A stretch of 64,000 nt of DNA, taken from contig NC_090292.1 of assembly GCF_037392515.1 (NCBI RefSeq), positions 43,327,747-43,391,746 on the forward strand. Direction: 5' to 3'. The stretch is from Haliotis asinina (lineage: Eukaryota > Mollusca > Gastropoda > Lepetellida > Haliotidae). Below the pieces are notes generated by a model, which made no database searches, was not told the origin of the DNA, and worked only from the letters and a program-made list of their open reading frames with translations. Made by a program: the position numbers and the translations under genes. Below, piece by piece: positions 22,401 to 32,482 of this stretch. Positions within the stretch are counted from its first letter, which is position 1; every line of letters begins with the position of its first letter.

Positions 22401-23299
22401 ACTGTATAGAATGGCAAATTACTACAATGATACCATACCTCAAGGTAACAACGAAGCGGTTCCAACTGTGACTGCGCTGGAAATAATATTTTAACAATTT
22501 AATTAAAACGAAGAAGGCAGATAAGAAACAAAGTGCTCCATGTACACTGTTTCTTAGTTCAATCTTGCCAGCTGCCTCCTCCGCAAGCACGGAAAGGTTG
22601 TCTCTGACTGATCGAAGCCATTTATTATATCCCCAAATGCCTGACAGTTTCTGAAAAATACGTTCGTCCTTAAATTGTACGAATGACTTACATTTCTTGG
22701 AGATGCTAACCCGCCTTCTGCTATTGGGTTATAAAACATTGATTTTACGCCGTGAGTGCCTTCTCATACCTAACAAGTATTAAAATAAATAATCACTTGG
22801 CTTTCTGAACAAACTTGCCTAGGAAACCGTGTACACTCAACCATCGCTCGAGGAGCCAACAAGTGTGTATAGATTTATCCGTAGTTCGAGACAGCTGTTA
22901 AGCTGGTTTGTTGGACAGTTGGTTAGTTTGTTGTATGGAGCCTTGATGATGTACAGCCTTTATTAAAGTCGTTAAAATACGACTTACCACCAAGTTTTGA
23001 GGCTGGAAATAGTAGCTGGTAGTTGTAGTGTTGGTAAACTGGTAAAAGATTGCACTTAAGATCTGGTTCGACTTGAAGAGGTGAGCAGGAAAATAGTACT
23101 CGTGATCCTCTAAAAAGACTTTTTAATGACAAAAATGATTGTGTAATCTATATTGCAATCACGAACATGACGGCGACCAATAATAATGGGAACTGGAACA
23201 CACGATCAAGTGATTGATACAATGACCAACCACCCATATGTTTTGTGTTTATCGCCACACTCTGCACTTTTCCAGCTTTATAAATTCATGTATGAAGTC
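22401..23299. other. Non-coding
   Basis: No gene or repeat recognised. Confidence 0.5.
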
Positions 23300-23462
23300 T
23301 AAATAATCGTATCTGGACCAGACAATGATCAACGTCATGGTCATCGACAATGACATGTGTCAACCAAGTCAGCGAGGAGGACCACCCGAACCCATTCCCC
23401 TCTTGCGACAAGCATGGGTTCCTGAAGACCAGTTGTTCTAACCTGAATCTTCACGAGCAACT
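23300..23462 (-). repeat. SINE family B, diverged partial copy, minus
   Basis: TCTGGACCAGACAATGATCA, TGTGTCAACCAAGTCAGCGA, CGACAAGCATGGGTTCCTGA and ATCTTCACG in order. The (TCAC)n tail is lost. Confidence 0.8.
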
Positions 23463-24402
23463 ATGTAAGCGCGTCTGACAACCGGACCCACTTAATCTTG
23501 CGGAGCGTGAGGACGGATTCTGGGCAACAGTCCTCACGGTGCGTCCAGATGACGAGACAATGGCGTTCTAACTAAATATGTTTCTTGCGACCATTTTAGG
23601 ACTTACCGCATTGATGTTTCAATGCATGATCACAAGATATGGCCTCAGGGTTTGAGTTCGCCTTCTGGGGAATATTGGTTGACATGGGTCTCCAACAATT
23701 TATTATTTGTCGGAGGAGGCGACTAACTTGATTTAGAGGTAAGGTTCGATGACTCGGTTGATTGTTTCCCTGATCAATAATCCTCTTTCTCCTCAAGGTC
23801 ATATTTGACAAGGACGGTCCTTGTTTAGATCAGCGACAAGAATACAAGTAGTGCTCAAACTGGTGGTGTCGATGTCTCAATGCTGCAGTGGTCTGTTGAC
23901 ATTTCCATTATTTTTGCTAATATTATACCTCATCACCACGTTTTCACGTCAATGTTCTGACGCATTGTTCGACGTTGGTTACAAGAGTTTACAGGTTTTG
24001 ACATATGAGCGGCGGGGCGCAAATTGTTTTTGTGGGTAATATTCTTTGCCGTTATGGCCCTGTCTTTGAACCAAATACCACAAGAATTCGTTGATCATTC
24101 TGTTGTTCTGGTACCATATTGTAATTTCATTGTATATTCAGACAGCTCTGATGTTCCAGACAAAATGTCAAGTCGTGGAGAAATGTTCTGACCATGACAC
24201 GGAACAGGGGATTTCTCATGAGAATCTGCCAATGTTCTATTGTCTGGCAATGCCACTGGGAACAGCATTTCAACCACTTGTTCCACAGCTACAAAGTAAA
24301 TCAACGGTCAAAACGAAAGTGTATGTTTGCTGGTAGATATAAAAGAAGAAAACGATAAATGTTTGTTCGGTGGCGCGCAAATATTATCTTATTAGTATTT
24401 CC
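23463..24402. other. Non-coding
   Basis: Several open frames of 60-81 codons exist on both strands, with no family resemblance, no signal of coding and no splice context. Confidence 0.45.
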
Positions 24403-24515
24403 CCAGATTCGATTCCACGCATGGATACATGGTGTGACGCCCCTTCATGGTGTCTCCCATTGGGATATTCCTGAAATATTGCTAAAAGCAGTTGAAACCA
24501 AATTCACTCTCTCAA
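24403..24515 (+). repeat. SINE family A, 3' part, plus
   Basis: AGATTCGATTCCACGCATGG (B box side), then GGGATATTCCTGAAATATTG and CTAAAAGCAG, ending TTCACTCTCTCA. The A-box half is missing. Confidence 0.75.
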
Positions 24516-24640
24516 TCACAAATGGTGTCAATCCCTATTTGTCCAGAGTGTATGACTGTCTAGAAATTCAGTTTGCATGTGATACTAGCAACCTACAATT
24601 CAAGCATTCTACACCTGTTGTTAGCAAAGAATTGTTCAAC
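24505..24640 (+). repeat. Dispersed repeat J, copy 2
   Basis: CTCAATCACAAATGGTGTCA, CCTATTTGTCC, AATTCAGTTTGCATGTGATA and TCTACACCTGTTGTTAGCA align with 14470-14610. An open frame of 108 codons across this and the SINE is therefore repeat-derived. Confidence 0.6.
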
Positions 24641-25620
24641 CTACAAACAAGTGATGTCAGTTTTAAGACATCTGTTTTTAAATGAATCGCGGTAAAGATG
24701 AGGTCGTCAAGTTTTCAACCGGATCGGACCATAGCGAATATCCGCTTGACTTCGGGTTGTGGAAAGTTAAAGAATGTGATTGAAAGATCATACGAAAGGG
24801 TTCAGTTCGTGCCAGCACCACGTAGATCTTGATTTGCCCCAATTACCCAGTTGGTGCACGGCATGCCAGAGCCTAAGACTGACTCTTAGACTGGTAAGAT
24901 TGTATCTGACAAATAGGCAGAATCAATTCAAGAAACAGAATCCAAGGTGTCCCAGATGTTCGCAGGCTCCGTTAATGCGCAACCGGATCCACCTTAAGAC
25001 GTATATCCGTTATAGTTTAGAAAGGGGGATATTAATTATTTTATTACATAGCTAATTTTTATCATTTACAAGCAAAGACTTTTGTGTTGAAGTTGGATAG
25101 ATCTGAATAATTCGAGATATCCCGAGTTCGATACATCATGAAAACCATGTATCAGTCTAGAAGTTGTACATAACAATTGTTTTTCAGAATATATAATGAA
25201 ACATATTTCTGTTGAAGTTAAAAGATCTGAATAATTCGAGTTATCCGATACATTCTTAAACCATCTATCAGTGGCAATTTAGAATGCATAGAATCAGTGA
25301 TGTCTTACCTCTTTTAAAGATCTCTGTATCGACTTCAGGCAGCCAGAACGTCGCCAAAGTACAAAACCCTGGGAATTCATTGTATGTGTGATTGATTTGG
25401 GTTCGACATAAAGAATCGGATAAAGAAATAACAACTGCAGTGTTTATTTGTCTTCCTTCAAGATAAATGTGTTCTGATTGAAAGATTGAGGCCAGGATTA
25501 ACATATGCCGTAAGTCATCTTACCGCAGGTATCAGGAAGTTCAAGAAGTTCGCTATTCTTATCAGACTAACAGGATTCTATAGCAGAGAAATCGTGTCAA
25601 CTCGTCTCTTCTTTGCGTTT
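24641..25620. other. Non-coding
   Basis: Nothing recognised. A 91-codon open frame at 24780-25055 has no resemblance to a known family. Confidence 0.45.
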
Positions 25621-25750
25621 GGAGGTTTGGTAGCCAAGTGGTTGAGTCATTCATTGGGCCAACAGTAGGACTGGGTTCGATCCCCGCGTAGGTAGAATGT
25701 GTGAATCTCATGACATTGCTAAAAGGCGTAAGTCATCACTCACTCTCTTC
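25621..25750 (+). repeat. SINE family A, plus, internally deleted
   Basis: GGAGGTTTGGTAGCCAAGTG GTTG-type A box, CTGGGTTCGATCCCCGCG B box, GTAGAATGTGTGAATCTCAT, then a short body and CATCACTCACTCTC tail. Confidence 0.8.
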
Positions 25751-26329
25751 TATGCATTGTCAGCAGACAATGGAGGTGTGAGACTGCATCTGGTAGATGT
25801 TCCATCCAAGGTTGTACTCCTTTCAACCAGCACCATTTCCCTCTTCATCATCCCCCATCCCCACTTCAGATTCGAAGCACAAAACACAATAACACCCTAT
25901 CATCCGCATCTCAAGATCCTAACTTTCATAAAGTCGAGTCATCGTTTCATCACTGAAGATTAAAATGATACGAAAACATGTAGTGTTACAATTATGAAGT
26001 GATCACAAAAGCAACTGCCTGGACATCAAGTCTCTCGGGCTGAGAGAATAATGTATATCAGTAGAATTACGAGTTATCGCTCGCGCATTTCGCATAGTGT
26101 GTTTCTTTTCGTGTATTGATTGGCTCCCTATTCCCATGTTGGTTCGCTGGCCCGGGTGCCGTTGCTCAAAACATCCTTAGCGCTAAGACTACCTTAAACC
26201 TTTGTTAAGGTGTGATAGTTACAGGCATTATAATGCTGACATAGCTTTGTTCAACTGCTCCCTGAACTGTATACAGTTCATGAATTGACGTCATATATAT
26301 ATATCAAGTGATGTCAGTTTATATATATA
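25751..26329. other. Non-coding; TA-rich toward the Tc1 insertion
   Basis: Two TATATA runs (26290-26304 and 26319-26331) flank ATCAAGTGATGTCAG. The second run carries the Tc1 target TA. Confidence 0.5.
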
Positions 26330-26429
26330 TATAGTCTGGTTCATAATTATTGAGAATTTTTCTTCTTACTTTGAGCTATCCTAACACCTCAACTGATTCA
26401 CTGATACTTAAAACTAAGTAATGGTATAA

Positions 26430-26482
26430 GGGAGGTAACTCATCTTGGCCTACTGAGTATAGTACAATTAGAGTTACCTCCC
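26430..26482. repeat. Hairpin upstream of the dead transposase
   Basis: GGGAGGTAACTC at 26430-26441 is exactly complementary to GAGTTACCTCCC at 26471-26482, with a 29-base loop. It ends 42 bases before the transposase ATG. A matching hairpin sits at the same place in the second Tc1 element. Confidence 0.85.
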
Positions 26483-26524
26483 CTGAATTTGTAGCAGACG
26501 TCATTTTCCTCAGCACTGTCAACA

Positions 26525-27496
26525 ATGTCTGCTGAAGATAAAAGAAGGTTGATTTTTTAGCTGTGTAATCAAGGAATTGATGATGTAAATACATTGGCAG
26601 AGAGAACAGGAACTCCTCTTTCTACTGTGTATAGGATTAGGAAGAATTTTGAAGAGGGAAAGGATTTGGGGCACCAGAAAGGACCCAGAAAATTGGACTT
26701 CTCAGATCGCGTCCGGCTGGGAATTTTAGCGTCTAAAAAGCAAAGGGCAAGCATCTCCAACATCAGGTATGAAATGATAGAAAGGGGATCAACAGTTGTA
26801 TCAAAATCTACAGTTAGAAGAAATTTGACTGATCTTGGATGGGAGAAAAAGACTGGAATTCCTTCTCCTCTTATGAAACAAGAACATAAAGACAGGCGTG
26901 TTGAGTGGTGATTGGCACATGAAAACTTTGACTGGGAAAATGTGATTTTTACTGATGAAAGCTCAATATAGGTATATCCCAATAATGTGAAAATATGGAC
27001 AAAGTCTGCGTCAGCACCGTTGTATCGACGACCTAAATACAGCCCAAAGTTTCATGTATGGGGAGGGATATCCTTATTAGGAACGACCCCGCTGTGTGTG
27101 TTTGAGGGAAATCTGACAAGTCAACGCTACACTAACATATTAGATAATTTTCTCCTTCCAAGTGCACATGTGTTTTATGGAAATGACTGGATTTTGCAGC
27201 AAGATAATGACCCTAAACACACCGCAAAACATGCCAAGCAGTGGTTTCAATAGAAAAATGTGACTGCATTACCATTTTCTGCATATAGTCCTGACTTAAA
27301 TCACATTGAGAACAATTGGGGGATGATGAAGGAATGTGTGAATCAAAAGGGGTTGACAAAAATTGAAGACATGAAGAGAGAAGTGGTCCGATACTGGGAC
27401 AGCATAACTCACGAGACACTAACCTCTCTGATAGGAAGTATGCCTTCCCGTCTTAGACTGTGCCTTGAAGCTCAAGGAGACTTGATAAAATATTAA
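26525..27496 (+). pseudogene. Tc1 (DD34E) transposase, broken by four in-frame stops
   Basis: The frame starts at ATG 26525 (MSAEDKRRLIF) and ends with the natural stop at 27494-27496; all pieces lie in one frame with no frameshift. In-frame stops fall at codon 12 (TAG, 26558-26560), after HKDRRVEW (TGA, 26909-26911), after TDESSI (TAG, where the relative has Trp) and after HAKQWFQ (TAG). Visible motifs: helix-turn-helix with GTPLSTVYRI, catalytic ITDES-type Asp region (FTDESS), QQDNDPKHTAKHAK, and SPDLNHIENNW with the catalytic Glu 34 residues after the second Asp. It would have been 323 residues, normal for the family. It cannot make a functional enzyme. Confidence 0.93.
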
Positions 27497-27624
27497 ATTG
27501 TTACCTACACAACATGAAAAGGTCAGTTCACTTTCACAATACATTCAATTTTATCTGATTTGTTCTCGTTTAATAATATGAAATGCTTTAGCTATTCTCA
27601 ATAATTTTGAACCATACTGTATAT

Positions 27625-27730
27625 ATTGTTTTATTGTTCTTAAAAGATTTATTTTGATGTTGTTTTGTAATTGTTGATTACGTCATCCACTGTGACGTCA
27701 TGTTATATATATATAACGTCATGTTATATG

Positions 27731-27796
<66 letters not shown>

Positions 27797-27874
27797 CATG
27801 ACGTCACAGTGGATGACGTAATCAACAATTACAAAACAACATCAAAATAAATCTTTTAAGAACAATAAAACAAT
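27625..27874. repeat. Perfect 250-bp palindrome with (TA)n centre
   Basis: About 88 bp from 27625 (ATTGTTTTATTGTTCTTAAA...) is repeated in exact reverse complement up to 27874. The middle is about 70 bp of nearly pure TA. Each arm holds a perfect CRE-type TGACGTCA (27693-27700 and 27799-27806). The left arm begins 3 bases past the target duplication of the dead Tc1. It looks like a fold-back MITE. No end duplication was identified. Confidence 0.85.
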
Positions 27875-27964
27875 TGACATTAGGGTACACGTCCAGTGAC
27901 TCATAGTTCCAGGTTGCTAAGACGCTGGATATATCTAATACAATGAATATAAGTTGATATATGA

Positions 27965-28207
27965 TTACACGATGCCATTTAGAAAGTGGTCAAATATATC
28001 ATATTTGGGATTTCACTTTCTTAGTAAAGTACAAATACTAGTACTTTTTTTGGTTGAGTCCCATCTGGGATTCGAACCCGCACCCTCAGAGTCAGGCACC
28101 TAATCGCTAGCACACAAAGTCAGCCGCCCAGTCCTCTCAGCCACCGCGACTACCAAAAAAAGTACTAGAATTTGTACTTTACCAAGAAAGTGAAATCCCA
28201 AATATGA
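27965..28207 (-). mobile_element. Fold-back element, family K, with complete tRNA-like core
   Basis: Arms 27999-28053 and 28153-28207 are inverted copies, 53 of 55 bases matching (TTTGGGATTTCACTTTCTTA...). The 99-bp loop, read on the minus strand, is tRNA-like: GGTGGCTGAGAGGACTGGGC (A-box side), a long middle, and GCGGGTTCGAATCCCAGATG (B box). The length fits a class II (Leu-like) tRNA. To the left, CGATGCCATTTAGAAAGTGG TCAAATA matches the outer end of the copy at 12029-12236. No protein is encoded. Confidence 0.8.
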
Positions 28208-28271
28208 CATATGTTGTCGATATATGGTTGATATGTACATGCTATCAGTGGGCTGGGCGCCTTTATACATA

Positions 28272-28512
28272 GAGTGAGTGAGTGAGATTAGTTTTACGCT
28301 GCTCTCGGCAATTTTGCAGCAATTTGGCAGCGGTCTGTAAATATACCAGTCTGTACCAGACAATCCAGTGATGAACAGCGTGAGCATCGATCTACGCAGA
28401 GAACATCTACCAAGTATCAGCCAAGTCAGCGAGTCCCACCCTCCACCCCACCCCCCGATCCCGTTAGTCGCATGGATTCCTGAAGATCACTTCCAACCCT
28501 GATCCTCACGGG
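28272..28512 (-). repeat. SINE family B, minus
   Basis: GTGAGTGAGTGAGATTAGTT TTACGC start, CCAGACAATCCAGTGAT, GAGCATCGATCTACGCAG, AGCCAAGTCAGCGAGTC, ending GATCCTCACGGG. A C-rich interruption lies at about 28437-28455. Confidence 0.85.
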
Positions 28513-28767
28513 ATCATGCATACTGGAGCTTTGATGCAGCGAAAACAACTCAATAAAAATTCCAACGGGACTCTGAACTAACGAAGGGTCAAGCACCAAT
28601 ATTATATATCCATGTGTGTGCGCATTCTCTGACCATCCCCGTCCCGACACAGTCTCTGATTATAATCACACCGTGTGTGCCTATATCCAATTAAGCCTTG
28701 TAATCAGACCCGACCTGTTAGTATGCGATTCTTCGTCGAAAAGTAAACAGTGATTAGCCTCTGTCAA

Positions 28768-28915
28768 GATCCGGGTTGGAATTGGTCTAGAATTGATTCA
28801 TATCATCGTATCGCAGCTGCGCCGATCGATCGAAATGACGTCCATCACTAGATTGTCTTGTCCACGCTCAGTTACCGAAATACCCCAAATATACAGATGG
28901 TGTGTTGCGGTAAAT
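28768..28915 (+). repeat. SINE family B, diverged, plus
   Basis: AGATCCGGGTTGGAATTGGT, GCGCCGATCGATCGAAATGA and ATCACTAGATTGTCTTGTCC in order. The tail is lost. Confidence 0.6.
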
Positions 28916-30224
28916 AACAAACAAATAACGATACATATTCTGATCAAGGTTATTGAAAAAGATCAGTTTGCCATCAACGCACCAAAGATTCTACTCAGCC
29001 TTAATCCTTTTGCTCTCCCTTTCGTCCTTCATCATTCGACTCTTCATCTATCCCGATGAAGACTTACCTCCAACTTACAATGAACACATCAGTCGTGATC
29101 CTTTCCTTTCTCTTTTCTTTCTTCATCAGTCCTAAGGAAGGACAATAGCTCACCATGAACACATCACACTTAATAAGGCGCATACTGGAAAATTCATAGA
29201 GGGGCACACTAAAGGTGTTACAAAGGAATTATCATTACATCAAATAACCCAAGCTGACTCTTGTGCGATAGAATGTTAATAGTCACATGACGTACCCCAC
29301 CGTGTACCCATTTTCAGAGAACAACCTCACTAGTCTAATGTTAGAACACTTGTATCACGTGTTTCGTTATGGGACAGGCCTAAAGTCCAAGAAACTATCA
29401 GGACTACTGCCAAACACGGTAACCCATCGAAAGACTCTCTTCGTCCAACGTTGCTTAACTTTAACTTTTGACCTGTGCTCTACGCACAGGATGGCACCCT
29501 ACGCGATTTCATTCATTCATTATCATGTTTCTCCATTCTTCCTTCATTTTTCATCTTAAATTAATCTTACCATTTACTCATGAAAGATTCGTATCCTTTG
29601 GGTTCACTATTTTGCTTGCACTACAGACTTGTTGTGGTACTAATGTTTCACATGAGATGTCACATGAATACATCTCATCTTTGTTGATAACAACTTCTTT
29701 TTATTCTTATCACGACAGAGCAAACTCAGGTGAATATTGAAGGAGCACCTAAAGGTTGTGATAAAGAATAAGAAAGCTGTTATCAGTTCAACTTGTCTTG
29801 TATTCATGTCCGTCCAGTTTCTAACTCTGAAGAACGAGATCTCACATATTTTGCTCTTTGCAGACTTGTTTTCAATTCATTGCAACTACATCCTGATACA
29901 ATCAGGATATAAGTGCTTCTTCAACTTTATACATTTCACCCTAACCATACCCCCAACATGCTCGACGAAATAGGCCCAATTGATTACCACGTTAAACTCA
30001 ATGCCAGGGCCAATCAACTCTGTACATCACTTGATTGATAACGGTATTAGAAACTACACCGAAACATCGCTCCCAATTGTAATAAAGTTGTTCTTCCGTA
30101 AATCGTGGGATTTATTGGCATGAGATAAGGACAGAAACTTTAGTTTCGGGTCAGCCTAAAAAAGAATCGATGCAAGCCTCTGAGAAAAAGAAAATAAGGA
30201 AGGATAAGAATGTGTGGATGAACA
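28916..30224. other. Non-coding; two diverged copies of a short segment
   Basis: A stretch near 29185-29230 (GGGGCACACTAAAGGTGTTA) resembles one near 29725-29770 (GGAGCACCTAAAGGTTGTGA), hinting at an old duplication or a decayed mobile element. Open frames here show no known family. Confidence 0.35.
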
Positions 30225-30300
30225 CTTCCTTTACAGTGAGAGCGACTTTTCGGTGTAGGTCTAACACGGTTGTCAAGCACTTGGAGCAGGTTATCAGCCC
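30225..30300 (+). repeat. Dispersed repeat G, copy 1
   Basis: ACAGTGAGAGCGACTTTTCG, GTGTAGGTCTAACACGGTTG TCAAGCACTTGGAGCAG. The core pairs GTTTCGGT with ACCGTTGTC. Related copies lie at 48546 and 56740. Confidence 0.6.
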
Positions 30301-30982
30301 TTCTTCATCTATTTTTATCGTTCCTCGGTGCCTCAGCTTTTGAATGCTTCTGAAAGATGAAAACCATGGCTAGGTCAAGTTGACCCATGGTGGTCACTGA
30401 TACTGGCACGATTGCCTCTACTGTCAAGCGACACTCTTAATTTCAATTCCTCATCTGGAAAAAAAGCCTAATTTTATTTTTAAACTGTGAACTAATACCT
30501 TGCGTTTGTAAAACAAGGTATACATTAAAAGGGCGCGTGAATAAACTGAAAGGAGATAACAATACGAAAAGAAACGGGTTGAAAGTGACACCAGGGAATG
30601 AAACTGAATGTTGCCAATACAGCTGCGTCCACTGAATTTCAATTCGATTTAAGACATATCGTTTGTAATTCTACTTTTGTAAAAACCGTTAAATATCACG
30701 TCGCATTTGTTAATTACACTCGCACATTTATAACTCTTAGAAGTCGTTGTTCATTGAAATGAACTTGAGGCTTTTTGGGTGAGACATAAAAGAGCTGCAA
30801 TTAGACAATCACGTTAAGGTGTACATTTAGTGGAATGTTCGTTCAATACTGATTCACTTTAAGTGAGCATCAAATTAAGCGCACGGTCTGCATGCGATCG
30901 TCTCTGGGGTTATTCAGTTCAGTCTGCTCGGTGCGGTGTCTGCAAGAATGTTAAAATTGTTTAAACCAAAAGTGCTAAGACT
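30301..30982. other. Non-coding
   Basis: Nothing recognised. Confidence 0.5.
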
Positions 30983-31147
30983 GAGGGGAGGTGGGGTAGT
31001 TTAGTGGTCAAGTCGTCCGCTCGTCACGCTGAAGACCCGGGTTCTATTCCCCATATGGGTACAATGTGTGAAACCGATATCTAGAGTCCCCCGTTATAAT
31101 ATTGCTATATTATTGCAAAGAGTGGCGTAAAACTAAACTCACTAAGT
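30983..31147 (+). repeat. SINE family A, full length, plus
   Basis: GGTGGGGTAGTTTAGTGGTC A box, GACCCGGGTTCTATTCC B box, CATATGGGTACAATGTGTGA, then the shared tail GAGTGGCGTAAAACTAAACT CAC. Confidence 0.9.
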
Positions 31148-31209
31148 GAGGAAGGGTGGGAATAGGACACCCAGTGGTTGATGTCATGAGCACACGCAAT
31201 CAATCAGGG

Positions 31210-31355
31210 ACGTTGAGGTACCGTAGTCTTTAAAGCGTTCGTTCGTCACGCAGAAGAGAAGGGTTCGAATCCACACACGGTTAAAAGTGTCAAGCTCACC
31301 TTGCTATCCGACATTGCTGGAATGCTGCTAAACATGGCATGCAGCCTTACTCACT
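31210..31355 (+). repeat. SINE family A, diverged, plus
   Basis: GTTGAGGTACCGTAGTCTTT AAAGCG, GGGTTCGAATCCACACACGG, GACATTGCTGGAATGCTGC and a CTTACTCAC tail. It is less than 70 bp from the previous copy in the same orientation. Confidence 0.75.
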
Positions 31356-32482
31356 TTTTGTATTAAAACGTACGAACAACATTAACCATACAACTTTACA
31401 GGCTGAACTCCATACAGTCCGAGTTCATCCGAAACAAGTGGTCATGTGATATGACAGGAATCGGAAGAATTAATCCAGTTTGTCTGAATTTTTATTCGTC
31501 TCTAACAAACGGACTGATGGCGCTGTCTGTTCTTGAGTATGTATTCTGAACCTGTTGAAACACTTCCGACAGACTCTTCCAATGTCCCTCTTTGTTGTTT
31601 TAGGAGCATCTGAATTGGAAGGATATCGATAAAAATTGATTCTGTTTGATTTTCCTGAATAGGTACACTGCGGACAATGGACGCTATATATATAATTCCA
31701 AATTTAGTTGTGGCAAACAATGCAACAAAGGTATCGCTGATACAACCAAAGCATCACTGTGTATATATAGCGCATAAAACAGGATTCGACACTCAATTCA
31801 AACACATCGGTATTGATACCAGTTTCAGTCATCATTAGGATACGTTTCTATTTCCGTTGAATCAGAATTAGACTTCTCTTTTTTTCTTTTCTTTTTTTTT
31901 TTTTTTTTTTTTTTTTTAAGTAAAAACGATACAGTTTTGCGTCCATAAATCTTTTGAGTCGAAATGAAAAGAATGATTAAAAATCTGTCCGAGGCTCAAG
32001 ACAGTAAGGAGAAAGCGATCTGAAGTATGGCAGATTTGTCGGAACAAAATATATGGGATTATAACGCTTTATGCAACATTGCGTCAGATCATTAAGGGGT
32101 CGTATTTATGGCAGCCCAGTGTCGCCATCAAACACGCCAAGCCAGCAAATTATGATATATGACTCCACATAATTCCCAGCCAAAACGGGACTAACATTCT
32201 TCATTCTAAAATTATTGTTGAGATTTCTTTGTAATAGGATTATCATGACTGGAATGGTCTTTAGTGTAATCGTGTGAGCTAACCTGGTTGTTTAGAGAAA
32301 GGTTGAACAGTGCGGGGTGTTTTTGTGAGGGATTGTGTGATGTGCTCACTTGTGATTTGGCGAACTTCCTATCTAGGTATTTTTTGTTTTCTTGTCCATT
32401 ACATATCTCAATTATGGTGCTGAAAATTCACGGCTGGCCTTGAAAGCTAAAAGGGCTTGTGAATTTCCGCATCCCACGCCTA
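31356..32482. other. Non-coding with poly(T) tract
   Basis: No gene. A T-rich tract at 31873-31917 includes a run of over 25 T. TATATATAGCGCATAAAA near 31760 is a scrap resembling repeat F. Confidence 0.5.

Larger units (their letters stand above)
26332..27619 (+). mobile_element. Tc1-type DNA transposon, dead copy (1288 bp)
   Basis: The ends are inverted repeats: left TAGTCTGGTTCATAATTATT GAGAA; the right end, read in reverse complement, CAGTATGGTTCAAAATTATT GAGAA (three mismatches over about 25 bp). TA duplications flank it at 26330-26331 and 27620-27621. It is one kilobase-scale unit with a single transposase gene, as usual for Tc1. The inner terminal motif AATTATTGAGAA is shared with the element at 45440-46736, while the outer bases differ, so the two are separate subfamilies. 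Confidence 0.92.

Noticed and set aside
24359-24685. 108-codon open frame
   Set aside because: Composed of a SINE A tail and dispersed repeat J.
28054-28152. Functional tRNA-Leu gene
   Set aside because: It sits inside inverted arms shared with other copies, and no good acceptor stem is seen.
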